A stretch of 30,289 bases of DNA from Chara braunii (taxonomy: Eukaryota > Streptophyta > Charophyceae > Charales > Characeae), in assembly GCA_003427395.1 (NCBI GenBank), contig BFEA01000209.1, positions 2,465,177-2,495,465 of the forward strand, written 5' to 3'. The position numbers were made by a program, and so were the translations under genes. Below the pieces are notes generated by a model that was given only the letters and a program-made list of their open reading frames with translations, was not told the origin of the DNA and ran no database searches. Positions 11,721-22,845 of the stretch are shown one piece after another. Position 1 is the first letter of the stretch. The number at the start of each line of letters is the position of its first letter.

Positions 11721-12440
11721 TACAACGTCCAACCATAAAAACCCTAAAAAGCAGGCGAATGGGCCGATGACCCCCTCTTATTCCAGCCAGGGTCATGATC
11801 TTTTGGGGGTACCCTCTCTCTCCTTGGGTGATGCCCACGAACTACAATGACCTCAAGCGTTTGCGTCTACGTGCAAGCCTCCCGATCCCATAACCTCTTG
11901 GCGTTGGGGCGGCGAAGTATTGCACGCAGGATTTCTACATAAGGTCGCTCGGCTCCTGGCCAGTCCCATACCGACCAACGATGCCTGTCATATGTGGTAA
12001 TCGCGGCCCCAGCCTCGCAAACTCCCACAGTAAATACACCCAAGCATACACACATAGGAGAGATAAAGTTGCGACGACCACTGCTCACAGGCACTGTGGG
12101 ACTTCTTACAACCATAAGTACGTATATGAGATCGCAGGCAACCCCAAATCCAAATCCGAGCCACAAGGTCTACCTGCAATCACATCAAAGAATCGAGCAG
12201 CAACCACGCACTACACGGAGTCAACCCCAACCAATCTCCACACTCATACCCCTTGCTTTAGCCATGCAAGCCCCAATCTCCCGCCCATCCAACCATAATT
12301 AAATACTCAGTACCTTGGTTAAATGACCATTAAATAAAAGTTCGGGTGAAACCCTCAACAAACAATAAAGTCACCAGGGTTAAAGCCTTTTAGGTTGGGT
12401 GTGACGAGTGAGTTGGAATTGAGTCGTAGACCGACGAATC
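11721..12440. other. Unassigned non-coding stretch
   Basis: No domain-bearing frame and no clear repeat. Frames around 11,867-12,302 overlap on both strands and look like chance. Confidence 0.5.
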
Positions 12441-12452
12441 GACAACCGACAT

Positions 12453-12489
12453 GTTATCAGTGATAACAGAAAATGATCCTCGTAGGATC
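12453..12489. repeat. Two near-perfect short hairpins
   Basis: GTTATCA-G-TGATAAC (12453-12467) has a 7-bp stem around one base. GATCCT-CGT-AGGATC (12475-12489) has a 6-bp stem around three bases. Only 7 nt separate them. Confidence 0.8.
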
Positions 12490-12713
12490 AAGCTGAATCT
12501 AGTACAAGTCCTGAATCAATCGACTCAGACGACCTGTAACACATGGCAGACCAATCCCCAAGCTAAATTTGTAAGTCCTTGGAGGATAATCACGATATCC
12601 CTCAAATCATCCTACTTGACTAAGTCTGAATCTACCTCTAAGCTAGTGTCCAAAGCAAGGCAGACTAATGGCTGAATCTCCCCTATTCAGGGTGGATTGC
12701 CAGAGTCGCCACC

Positions 12714-13060
12714 TGTCAAAATATAATCTATCTCCTCTAAATCAAGAAAATTTCGGTAGCGCTTCCCGTAGGAAAAGTGTCTTTTCAGAATTTATATCAG
12801 CCCGAATATGAAAACAGAAAGTCTTTGACTTTTCAAAGTCCAATTTTGTCTAACTCCCTGAATTAACAAAAATTTGGGCAACACTTCCTTTAGAAGAGGA
12901 GACTTTCCAGATTTTTACTAAGTCATATATAAACTTTAGACAAGTTGAACTTTGACAAGTCAAAATTTGACTAACTCCTTGGATTTGCAAAAATTTCGGC
13001 AGCGCTTCCCGTAGAGAAAGTAGGTTACCAGAATTTATACAAAGCCAAGTACAATAAAAG
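12714..13060. repeat. ~120-bp tandem repeat, three diverged copies
   Basis: Copies are offset by almost exactly 120 bp. The block AATTTCGGYAGCGCTTCCCG followed by a purine stretch and CCAGAATTTATA recurs near 12750, 12870 (most diverged) and 12991. The preceding block, GTCAAAATTTGACTAACTCC and variants, also recurs. Internal hairpins occur, for example TTTGAC-AA-GTCAAA near 12951-12964. Confidence 0.85.
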
Positions 13061-13063
13061 ATC

Positions 13064-13129
13064 CCAGAAAATGCAAGAATCGATCTAAGTAAAAAAAACT
13101 TAGTCCAGAAAATGCAGGAATCGACCTAA
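13064..13129. repeat. 41-bp offset direct duplication
   Basis: CCAGAAAATGCAAGAATCGA at 13064 is repeated with few changes (CCAGAAAATGCAGGAATCGA) at 13105. It directly follows the 120-bp tandem repeat. Confidence 0.85.
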
Positions 13130-13332
13130 CTCCTATCGCTTTAGCACGAGTCGAGCCTCTAAAGCAACTACCTGTCAATCTGACACTCAAACCAAGTAGT
13201 AGCGTCACTCAACCTCATGCAGGCCAACCCACAAAGGTAAGTACTCTCGCCACCCCAAGTCAACTTTGCAAACAATAGTTCGTAATCTCCCGATGCTTTA
13301 TTCCCTTATACCCAACTTACATATGACATAAA

Positions 13333-14158
13333 GTCAAGCCGTCCAATCTTATGGAACTTGCCTGACTCAACCATTGAATATACACGAACAGGTTGCACAA
13401 CTACTCCTTTCTTCCTTTTGGGCATATGACTAGGCCATCATCTTAAAACAAGGCTTAGTCACCCTGAACTGTTTAATATCCAACTTATATATACCTCTCT
13501 GAACTTAATGTTCAAACATTGGGCATAAGACTGAGCCGTTCATCTTAGAACAAGACCTGGCCTGCCCAGGGTTACCTTCAATTATACTCTTAGTTATACT
13601 CTCTTCATTTTATGATAAGCTATAGCCAGGCCGTCCAATCTTATGGAACCCATGCCTGACTAGCCTGTTCATAAATAGGATAGTATAAAATATAGCCAAA
13701 ATTATAACCTTTGGGTTCCAACATGTGCGAGGCTTTGGGCCAGACCGTCCAATCTTATGGAACATATCTGGTCCTCTGCCAGGTTCGTTGCTCTCTGATC
13801 CACTGTGTACGGCATGAGTCCAGGGCCGTCCAATCTTATGTACATGCCCTGCCCTCAACAAGAATTATCCTCTCAGAATAAAAACAAAGAGGGGGGGGCT
13901 GAGCCGTCCAATCTTATGGACTTGCTCAGACCTCCTCGATCGGAAACAAAAGAAACACAACAAACCCCAATCAAACATGACAACCAAACCCTCCAATCTT
14001 ATGGTACAGGTTTGACCCCTAAAAAGTCAGCCACAGTCAAACCCTCACAATTCAGAGCAATCAGGCTGTCCAATCTTATGGAGTTGGTCTGACTCTCCAC
14101 GCAATTCAGAAATAAACACAGCGGTCAGTCCGTCCAATCTTATGGAACTGGTCTGACC
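13333..14158. repeat. Ten-copy hairpin array with conserved core and variable paired arms
   Basis: The core CCGTCCAATCTTATGGAAC recurs about every 60-110 bp. Each copy sits between short arms that differ from copy to copy but are complementary within the copy: 13333 GTCAAGC/GCCTGAC (one mismatch), 13428 GACTAGGCC/GGCTTAGTC (one G-T), 13627 CAGGC/GCCTG, 13737 GGGCCAGA/TCTGGTCC (one G-T), 13821 CAGGGC/GCCCTG, 13899 CTGAGC/GCTCAG, 13985 CAAACC/GGTTTG, 14061 TCAGGC/GTCTGA (one G-T), 14123 GGTCAG/CTGACC. The copy near 13538 has lost the outer arms, but its inner pair has become GTTC/GAAC instead of TCC/GGA. The inner TCC/GGA pair encloses AATCTTAT in most copies. No reading frame explains the conservation. 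Confidence 0.92.
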
Positions 14159-15615
14159 CCATAGGACTCATTCATGCTCAAGCAAAACCACCTTTCACCC
14201 ACCCTTCCCCGAGATGCAACCCTTTGTGTTCACAATCTGCCTTCAGGCAATCAACAAGCTGAGACTGCGATTGCACACGCATTTCTTTATTTAGTCTGAC
14301 TTGTGTCCTGCCAGTCAATCCAAAGTCAAGATAGGGGTGCATACAGTATACTTAGTCAAACATAGGGGGATGTACAAATAGGGGATATAATAGGGTGTAT
14401 AGTGGGAAGGGAATGGTTACCTTTCAGTTCTCTGCCTCCAGAACCTCGCCTAGGCTCCGGCAGAGCTCCCGCAATCGGTGGGGCAACCTCCCACAAAGGC
14501 CTTGGCGCGGATTACGGGTTGCAATCCCACCTGCCGCCTTCCTCTCAGAACCAATGGACTAGACTTAGAATGAGGAAGGCAAAAATAGAGGGCATTAGAC
14601 TCTCAGATCCAAGGAGGGTGCTCTCAGACTCGCAGGAGAGGACCTTGATTCCTTGATTCGCCTGAGGGCCCCGCAATGGTAGCCAATCCTGCCCAGCTTG
14701 GTCAATCCATAGTCAACCCGCCGCAGTCAGAGCCCCCTGACGGCCCTCCAGATCGCAGCAATCCCCCCCTTAGGCTGGAGAAGGTCCTATTCAAATAGAG
14801 CACATCCCCGTGTCCTATTCTTATCGTCGATAGCAGACAACGAGACTTGGCAATTACGCAGCGTGCCCAGCCGCTGCGAGCAGCAGCAAGTCCAACAGTA
14901 ATCCCTAGCTACAGTCCAAAGTGTTGCGCCACCTAACAACCCGGTGACACACAACAAGGGCCCAGTGTATACAATGGTACGCATCGGCTCACAACGCCTG
15001 GCCAGCAATGTACAGTGGCATCCCACAGGAGTCTAGCCGCGGTCGCTCAGCCGCGAACAGACGAAGTGCCAAGGCTAGCAACGGAACGCATCAGTAACAC
15101 CCCCGCCACAATATTCCGTATAGGCACCGCCTGGCCGTGCCGCAAACTCCGGACCGCTAGCGACTCACGAAGCAGTCGGCCGCCCACTGAAAACCTTCTT
15201 GCAGACTGCCGCAGCTTGCTACGTACTGCACCCACAGACCACATTGCCGCCCTTGCTGCCTCATTCCGCCTCCTGCAGGTGAGAGCCCGCTCCCTCCTCA
15301 CCTCCTTCTCCTCTTTGTTCTACTCCGTTCCTCTTTCTTCCAATCTTCTTCCTCGTTTACAGCCTCTCACATCCCCTCTTCCTGAACGTACCCAGTTACT
15401 CGTTATGCTTGTTTGCTTCGATTTGGAGGAACAACAGCTATGAGTGGGAAGCAAGTCACCGGCGCAACGTGCCCCGTAATGGGTTTGACCCCGACTACCA
15501 GCCTGCCCCCAAAGATAGCAACCGTGATGCACCGATGGAGAGTACGTCCCGCCCCGACTAGGTAAGCCTCCTGCCTCACGGGTTACCTCGCTTTACCTTC
15601 ATCAATAGCATGAGA
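14159..15615. other. Unassigned stretch with one intron-like segment
   Basis: No recognisable protein. The best gene-like signal is an intron-like segment on the plus strand: donor GCAG|GTGAG at 15279, a strong pyrimidine tract, and acceptor TTTACAG ending at 15362 (84 nt). The surrounding frame (15,015-15,443) has no domain I recognise. This could be an untranslated leader or chance. Confidence 0.35.
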
Positions 15616-15660
15616 CAGATGGAATGTACCTCCCGTAAAAACACGGGAAGGTACATCTGG
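15616..15660. repeat. Long stem-loop
   Basis: ATGTACCTCCCGT (15624-15636) pairs with ACGGGAAGGTACAT (15643-15656) with one bulged base around a 6-nt loop. Flanking CAGAT and ATCTG may extend the stem. Confidence 0.85.
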
Positions 15661-16777
15661 ATTTCCAAGCCCCTTCCTTGGGCGCAGCCCTCAGCGACGA
15701 GCCCGACCGAATCCGGTCAGATGCAGCGCACCTAAGCGCAGGGCTGGGCCTGGCCCCGGCCTGCAAGGTAGGCTCTTTGTCTTAAGTAGGGGAACGATAT
15801 ACCGGCACCCTCGCTCAGGTGTGAGCGGCTCGCATGGACGATGGAAGCGACCACCGTGAGCAACAAGACAAGCAACCTTGATGGCAACGATGGGCGGCCT
15901 ACCAGAGCGCAAAAAAACAAAAAAAGAAAAAATGAGAAGGAATCCTCCGCAAGAACGTAGGGGCACACACTGCTTTCCCGACCCTGCGCGCAGAGAGAGG
16001 GCCTGTCGTTGCTTCTATCGTCAAAACGAGCAAAATCGGAATGGATCTTTCGCAACAATACGGGTAGGTTCATTCCTTTTTCATAACCTCTCCCCCTTCA
16101 CGCAAGCTCTAAGCTATATACCACCAAAACTACTGTGCCACTGCCAATTCTAACCGCACAGTCTAACTCGCCCTATCAAAGACCCCTGGATTCGGCTTTT
16201 ATCCCTCTGAAATCCATTCGGAATCGCGACCGATATGGGTTTCCCACGTTACTCCTTCCTTGCCTCCGCCATCGCCCACGCACTAACGTCCTTTCTAACT
16301 TCCCGTTCTACTAACTTATCACTGAAACTAACACCATCATCACGTTCGCCATCCCTAAGAACCCCGAAATCCCTTCTTCACTTGACCATCTTAATCTCGG
16401 ATTGCTTGCGCTGCCCGTTCTGTGTTGCGCCATGCCTCGCTCCTCCGCCATCCCCAAAAACCCCATACACGTATCTGGCGCAATTTCGCGCCGAGTTCGT
16501 CTCCTTTATTCCCCTCACGCTGCTGCTTTCAGCCACTCCCTCAGCTCCACTACCTGGCTTCGCCCTCTCGCTACCTCCGCACTCCGCTTCAACAGTTCAC
16601 CCTGGTTTGGTCTTCTTTCCCGCATGTACCCGCGCCAGATACCGTCCCAGTTCACTCGCCCCCGCTGCTGCCTCGCTATGCCCGTCGCCTCCCCAACGCC
16701 TCTTCGCCGCTGCCCATCACCAGCCGCACGGTTGACTCGATGCCCCTGTCCTACGTCTCTCCCACCGCGGCACCAAG
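15661..16777. other. Unassigned, pyrimidine-rich toward the right
   Basis: No supported gene. From about 16,200 the plus strand is strongly C/T-rich, which leaves long low-complexity frames rich in Ser, Pro and Leu. I see no domain. Confidence 0.5.
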
Positions 16778-17874
16778 NNNGCTACCTACTCCACCGGCTT
16801 CCTCGAATGCACTTGGCGTCACCTTCCACCCAGGCTCATCCCTCCAGTGCCGCTCGCGCCGTCACCCCTTTCGCCTNGATGATCCCGCAGCGTTTCTCAA
16901 CAACAGTCGGCCGGATAGTAACGGGCNCCGGTCGTTAAGTCGGAGGAACGAACGAGTCAAAAACAGACTCCGCGCGATCCTCCCNGGATTTATGCCTGTC
17001 AGGCTTGCGCCGGGGCCGAGCAGATTTTCCTCGTGTCGTTCCAAATTTCTTTTTGGCGGATGCCCCAAAGGACCTAGCCGCGGTGGTACCCCGAGGCAGT
17101 ACCAACGGCCGCCCGGCCTCACTGCCCACTCCGCCCTCCTTAGCTCGTACGCACCTGGCGCGACCCGCNTCCGGGTTCACTTNGAACCCNTGTGCAACCC
17201 CCCACGGTCCCTCANAGCCTGGCCGGCCCCAGGCAANCCAGAACTTCNGGCCTTACCCACTGAGTTCNATCGTCTGGGTCTGAGTTTCAACAGTTCATGG
17301 ATGTACCCACTGAGCCAGGCTCTTGGGGCCCATCACCAACCANAGTNCCGCGTCCCAAACGAAGCGGCTATGAATAAATAATAAAAACAGAGAAAAATAA
17401 AGGTAGATAACTAGAGTATGGGGGGGGCTGCTGGCACCTCGCCGGCCCCGTGGGTCGGGCCCGGNGTCGCGCATGCCATCAAAACCGAGGGGGATAGCCT
17501 CGTCAGACCCTCAACCCCTNGGATTCTTCCGTGTTGCTTCGCTGCTCCTGCGCCGACGCCTGCTGGCCTCGATCCCCGTACCTCCATGGCAATAACCTGA
17601 CACCATAACCTATAGGACTAAGCCCAAGCCTGGTACAGCAAAGCACGAACTTCAGTGTGAAGCGGTGCCGCGCCGTGCCTAGGCCTGGGGAAAACAGCCT
17701 AGGCCCTCCTTTCCCACCTGCAACCGGCGCGCCAACACTAGGTACCCGCACCGGCCTACTCGGACCGCGCCGTCACCACCCCATGTGCCTAGTGGCGTGC
17801 CANTCCCACCGTCGGTCACGCACACCACCCAAAAACGAGCTTTCATCCCCTAAACAAAACCGTAGCTCGGTCCA

Positions 17875-17891
17875 GGTCGGTCGACTAGACC
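17875..17891. repeat. Stem-loop around GGTCGACTA
   Basis: Arms GGTC and GACC flank GGTCGACTA. The same centre occurs in the two Harbinger 3-prime flanks (11224-11241 and 22819-22836), but with arms CGTC/GACG. Confidence 0.65.
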
Positions 17892-17974
17892 GGCCGCTCA
17901 CTCAATCAGAAAAATCACACGCGCGCCCTAAAACTGCGCGCCCACATACCCTCTAACTTAGTCAGGACGGGTCC

Positions 17975-17997
17975 CGGGCGAGGNCGTACCTCGCCCG
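17975..17997. repeat. 9-bp perfect hairpin
   Basis: CGGGCGAGG and CCTCGCCCG pair perfectly around a 5-nt loop that contains an N at 17984. Confidence 0.85.
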
Positions 17998-18043
17998 ACT
18001 TATGCCGACCGAACCCATTTTTNTGTCATTTGCAAAAACCAGG

Positions 18044-18069
18044 GCGGATACCCTTGCAAGGGTATTCGC
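18044..18069. repeat. 26-bp self-complementary element, copy 1
   Basis: GCGGATACCCTTG reads into CAAGGGTATTCGC, self-complementary throughout with one G-T pair. A related hairpin lies at 28586-28615 in a similar context (A-rich tract before it, CCGACA after it). Confidence 0.8.
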
Positions 18070-18488
18070 GCCGACAGCCTACCGGACTATATTAAGCGAC
18101 GTCCCCGTCGCTACGCCAAATNAGAAAGCTACAAACTCATTCACACTCCAAATGCTGACGAGAGCGGAACCAATTCCGATTCGCCGNCAGACTCAGGGTT
18201 GAGGCCTCCAACACTCCATGCCGACATAACTATATGCTGCCAGGGTTTCAACCTGGGTTTCCGTTGTCCTGACACTAGGACGCAGGTGTATTACGCATCA
18301 ATACTACAGCATAAGTTCCAAAGGCCACCTCAAACCGTCCTCTCCTCTTCGTCCTAGACAAACGCCGACTTTTCGTTAGGTGTCCCAGTTAGACTCTCTC
18401 TTACAAGCAGAGTCATACGGGGACGCGGGCCTTAGACGAGACCTCAGAAGGCACTCTCGCCTCCCCCGTGAAAAATCCTCACAATCAA

Positions 18489-18505
18489 ACATATATATAT
18501 ATATA
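18489..18505. repeat. (AT)n microsatellite
   Basis: About eight AT units. Confidence 0.9.
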
Positions 18506-19464
18506 CGTAGATCTCCTCTCAGCTCTTTCTACAGTCTAGTACAGAAACGCTAGGTCTCCATCCTGGCCCACCATAGTCTGGTTGATCGAGCCAGATCTAC
18601 GACCTACCACATTGTTATCTTAGCGCCAGTCCCTTCGTTGGTTATGCAACGATTGGTTTTCTCCTGATAGCCATTCAATCAGGGCGCCCAAACGACTCGA
18701 CTCGTATCCCCCGCCATTCCACCAGAGTAATTTCCTTGGGGCGTGCATAACCTCTTAAACTCTTACTCTGCTGGTAGACGTGGGCCCACAGCCAGGTTGT
18801 GCTGATTTGCAGCCATCCAATAGGGGTTGCGCCTTCGGGGTGTTAGCCTTTACCGTCTAGCTTGATATTCCTCAATATGCCTTAGGATTAGCACAGGTGT
18901 CTAGATGGTGCGTCGCAAAACAGATCACAGGCCCACTGCGGGACTACGCAGGGGTCTGTCTCACTTTAAAAGCGAACATCAACTCCCTATGGGATACATA
19001 GGAAGCGTGNCCTCCTTTTCACAATCACAAACANATTCACCGCTAGGCTCACACCAGGCCGTGNCCTACTTGACTTGATCAGAGGCAGCAGACCACATAT
19101 CCCATGACATTTTTATGCACTGACTTGCGATCTTCTCGGTTCCACCAATGGTTCCAACTTGTAACCCTGGTTCTTCTCGTCAGACTTTATCACTAAAACA
19201 TTGCTTACCATGTCAGTAAATCCATTACCCACTTTTCACATGAAGGGGGTCTCTCTTAATAGGTCTCCCAGTCATCCCTCTCTTCTCATAGGATGGACTA
19301 TCACNCGACCTCGNTTATATAANCGTCAATAANCANCATTCCCACCCTCCATAATCTGAAGGGGGCCTCCACCATAGAGCAACTCACTGAGCGCCTACTT
19401 AAGGGTCCTCTTTGTCAACTCGTACGCAAAACAACTCGAACCGGGNGACCAACTTATGGGTCCN

Positions 19465-20254
19465 TTTTACAACTTAGCCATAAACATCCGGCATGGTAAG
19501 CATTCGAGTCTTATAGGCTCGCAAGACCCCTTGGGGTCCTCACACATCTGTCACCAAACAGCCGCGCTGCCTCCCCTTATACTCGGTCATTTCACCCGCC
19601 CATGGGCAGGCCGCACGAGTATACCGAAAAGTAGACGGCAATCACACTCACACAATACACATACATGAGATGTATCCCACACATCTCTCACATAAAACCC
19701 TCATTCATTGGGATAAAGCCACACATGTGAGAGTGATCATGATCGTCACAAGAGTAAATCCCACAGAGGGTGGAATCAAAATATACTCGGGAGCAAAATA
19801 TCTCCCTCAAGTCTCAATACAACACTCAACTCAAACTCTCATACACACAATTTCTAGGATATACCTAGGAATAGGATGCCCGCCCAGTGAATAACTCAGC
19901 ACTCATTTCCCTGTACACTCTACAGGGTGGACTCACACCCCCAGATGTTATGACTCTCAGGATCCAATCAGAAATGTAAAGAAGGTTTCCAAACCTCCAA
20001 ACCTAATGTACAAATCACACAGTCACAGGTATCTCACAACTGAATCTCATCCGCTGAACTGTATCACACACAAAACCCAATGACCGATTGAGCCCTGCCA
20101 CCTATGTATGTACAAATAGACAAGACTCCCACGACGAACTCAGACGTGCACACCCCTTAGGACCCACTCAACCGACTCAGAGTACGTACATCCCTAACCT
20201 TACCTCTGGGTACAGAGGAGCTCTAGTCCTACTGTCATATAGACAGGCCAGCCC
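19465..20254. other. Unassigned non-coding stretch
   Basis: Lies directly downstream of the gag ORF on the minus strand, where pol would be expected, but no protease or polymerase frame is visible. An inverted repeat CTCTCACAT (19685-19693)/ATGTGAGAG (19725-19733) and a hairpin CTGTC/GACAG near 20232-20246 are present. A minus-strand donor-like AGAGGTAAGG lies near 20200. Confidence 0.5.
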
Positions 20255-22333
20255 CTACTCACTCATGGCCTCTTGGTTCTGTCTATACAATTGTGCCCTA
20301 CCCCCATCTGGAGTCCGCGCTACCACTCGCCCTTGTCTGTCGTACATCCTCCCACCACTCTCTGCCACTCTCCCAGCCGCCTTGTCCTTAAGGAACTTTG
20401 GGCATTCAAGAGCCCTATGTACGCCGTCCTTGCAGAAGAAAAATTGATCGTCTGATCTCCTCCGATACCTCCTCTTCTTCTTCTGGGACCCAGGCAACGA
20501 CGACGTCTCACTAGTTTTCCTGCTCATCTCGTGGCTCTGGGGCATACTCCATGACTCTGTCGGTCCTGCCTCCATCATCTGGGTACTCGGCCCTGCTAGC
20601 ATCTCATCTCCCTTGGGTCGGTACACTGGAGTGTCCAATCTCGGTGGCCTACCCTCGCGGACTCCTCCCATCGCAGTCGCCCCCTCATCCCCATGCAGGT
20701 AAGAAGGCTGGGAAGTCACGACAGTCGCTGGCTCGCTCATAACTTCCTGCTGCAGCTCTGAGATGTGCTCTCCTGAGTCAGCTCCAGTAGCCCAAGAGCC
20801 TAACTGCGTCCTCAGCTCCCCTATCTCTGGCACGCGCTTCGGGGTCTCCTGCCTCTGAGGCCCTCCTGACGACATGTCCAGCTCCATGGTTGCCACCAAC
20901 TCGTCCAGTCGAGACGCCTCTCCCCCCATCACCTCCGGTTCAGTGGATGCTGCTGCTCCCGTAAGGGCACCCTCTTGCACCTCCAAAAGGATTGTAGGGG
21001 ACTCCTCTGTGGGGTCCCCCTCCGCCACTGGAGGTTGGGGTCTATATGCCGACTCGTCCCCAGGAACCTCAATCGTCATAGCGGTGGCCTGTTGCGAGGC
21101 CAACTCCGTGGGAGTCCTGAAGCTGAACCTCCTCTCCTCGGCCTCCCGCCTTGCCGCCGCCTCTGTTGGGTCCAGGAATACCTTTCCCATTCCCTCTTGC
21201 TGTGGCGTCTCTGTCGTTCCTTCCTGGTCAAAGAGCCCCTGTACCTCCTTCCCTTGGATACCATACCGACTCTGCTCCGTCCAGTCGACCACCTTAGTGG
21301 CCGAGAGCCTCTCTACCATTGCCGCCATGTCCTGGAGCCTCTTCTCCCATTCCACTTCCTTGACTTCCATACGGGACCTCCATGCTTGGTTCTCTGCCCT
21401 CTCTTCTGCCAACTGGGTGGACAACTGTCCCACCTTTAACCTCGAGGCCGCCAACTCATCGCTGAGCATGGAGTACCGTTGGAAGGATGAGATCGCCACC
21501 TCACCTATCCTCCTATCTGCATGCTCAATCTCCATCCTGGCGGCTGAAAGTCCCAAGTCCCCTGTCTCTCGTGCCTCATCCACCCTCACATTCTCCTGTC
21601 CCACCCCTCGTGACCTCAGGCGAGCAGCATCCCTCTCACCCTCATAGCTGGCTCAGGCCTCGCTAATCCTCTGCTCGCTCGTCGGAGGGTCAATCGGTGG
21701 CTTCGGCGCTTCTCCTGCGGCCTCCATCCTAATCTTCTCCTGGTATAACTCCTCGAGGCGTACCTGCACCCTCACGCGCTTCTCTTCTTTCGTCTCCCCT
21801 GATGGCCTCCTTGCCCGTGCCTCATGGGCCTCTCGCAGTGGGTCTCTCTCACTCGTCCCCTCCTCTGTGGGTGGCGGCCGTGGCGGAGGCTCCCCGGAGG
21901 TCGGCACCTCCACATCCATGCGTGCACATGTAGGCTCAGTTAGTTCCGGCGCCACAGTAGTAGGTGTCCTCGCCCTCTCGCCCTCCTCTGGCTCCGCCTG
22001 CGTCGGGGGTGGCGTAATAGCTTCCGATGGAGGCCCCAACATCTCCTCACTGTTCGGCTCAGGAATCCCTTCAGGCCAATACTGCCGCGTCTGCTCCGGA
22101 ATCGGGGCAGGGGGAGGGGTATCATCCCCAACCGTGATAACCCCCTCAGTCTGCGGCTCCTCGGGCCCACGAGACCCCGCCTCGGGCCCTGGCTCAGGTG
22201 GCTCCTCCTCTGGCTCATCCTCTACTGGCTCATACCGTGCCGGTCCGCTCTGGTCTGCTCCCAACTGTGATGCCCCCCATTGGGACGCATCGAGATGAGC
22301 CTCCAACCTATCGAGCGGCGTCCTCAATGGCAC
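20255..22333 (-). pseudogene. Retroelement gag, middle and C-terminal part (one stop)
   Basis: About 690 codons in one frame, broken only by a TGA at 21655-21653. In order: an acidic, Pro/Glu-rich region (22,300-21,900), a charged helical stretch (RVQVRLEELYQEKIRMEAA), a likely coiled coil (about 21,560-21,290), a long acidic linker, a basic patch (SQKKKRRYRRRSDD), then a knuckle-like FFFCKDGVHRALECPKFL (about 20,445-20,395). The spacing matches a CX2CX4HX4C knuckle, but the first Cys is Phe. It would package retroelement RNA. The frame is closed upstream by TAA at 22339-22337, so the N-terminus is missing or joined by splicing. A Harbinger fragment lies immediately upstream. The TGA could come from CGA by deamination. 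Confidence 0.75.
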
Positions 22334-22384
22334 TGCTTATCCACCCTCTGGTAACGTCGGCGACGGACCCCGTAGATCACTGTC

Positions 22385-22845
22385 CGTTGTCGAGCGCATC
22401 GGCCCCCGCGTGAGCGAGGGCCCTCCCGGCTATGTCACGCAAGAGTTAGAACATAACAAAATCAAGAGACAACTTAGGACGATGCAGAAATAATCCCGCG
22501 AACCGCCGAAACGAACGTGGTTGCATTGTCCATTCGCCGCTCTAGTCGGGTGCGCCAGCTATACATCCCGCGATCCCCTACGACAGGATAGGTTTTCGCG
22601 GGGCACAACTTACTTTCCCTGAGGGGCTGTCACCACCCTTAGGGGCGTATCCCTACCGAGCTACTGACCCACGTGCGAAAGTTTTTACATGCAATTGCAA
22701 AGGTAGGTCAGCCGAGGGCGTTTGCTCGCGCGCTGGAGTATAGGTACGCTTGGTTAACGCCAAGTGGACCCGAACGTTGTCCGTTCCCGAGGGCGCTGAT
22801 CTCCTCGGTACGAACGAGCGTCGGTCGACTAGGACGGCCTCGACC
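22385..22845 (+). mobile_element. Truncated second PIF/Harbinger copy (3-prime end only)
   Basis: It begins inside the transposase C-terminus (TGTCGAGCGCATCGG, matching 10,818 onward). VTQEL is conserved, then about 30 bp more than copy 1 with a stop, then GTGCGCCAGC, GACAGGATAGG, CACAACTTAC, CCGAGCTAC and CAGCCGAGGGCG, ending with the GTCGGTCGACTAGGACG hairpin. It is clearly diverged from copy 1. It adjoins the gag ORF, so it may mark an insertion or a rearrangement. Confidence 0.85.

Larger units (their letters stand above)
16778..19464. other. N-marked, low-confidence assembly stretch
   Basis: One NNN (16778-16780) and roughly thirty single Ns are confined to this interval. Single ambiguous bases like these usually mark polymorphic or collapsed repeats. 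No gene is supported. Several perfect hairpins occur, for example CCTATG/CATAGG near 18982-18998 and CTGCG/CGCAG near 18937-18953. Confidence 0.7.

Noticed and set aside
13333-14158. CRISPR array
   Set aside because: The repeats are short and irregularly spaced, the flanking arms differ between copies, and the context is eukaryotic with no cas genes.
15279-15362. Confirmed host gene with intron
   Set aside because: The splice-like signals are good, but neither flanking frame resembles a known protein, so it is mentioned only as intron-like.
16235-17381. Ser/Pro-rich protein gene on the plus strand
   Set aside because: Pyrimidine-rich low-complexity DNA with Ns. Three frames are open at once and no domain is seen.
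21867-22298. Gly/Ser-rich plus-strand ORF
   Set aside because: It is the antisense of the acidic Pro/Glu-rich part of gag.
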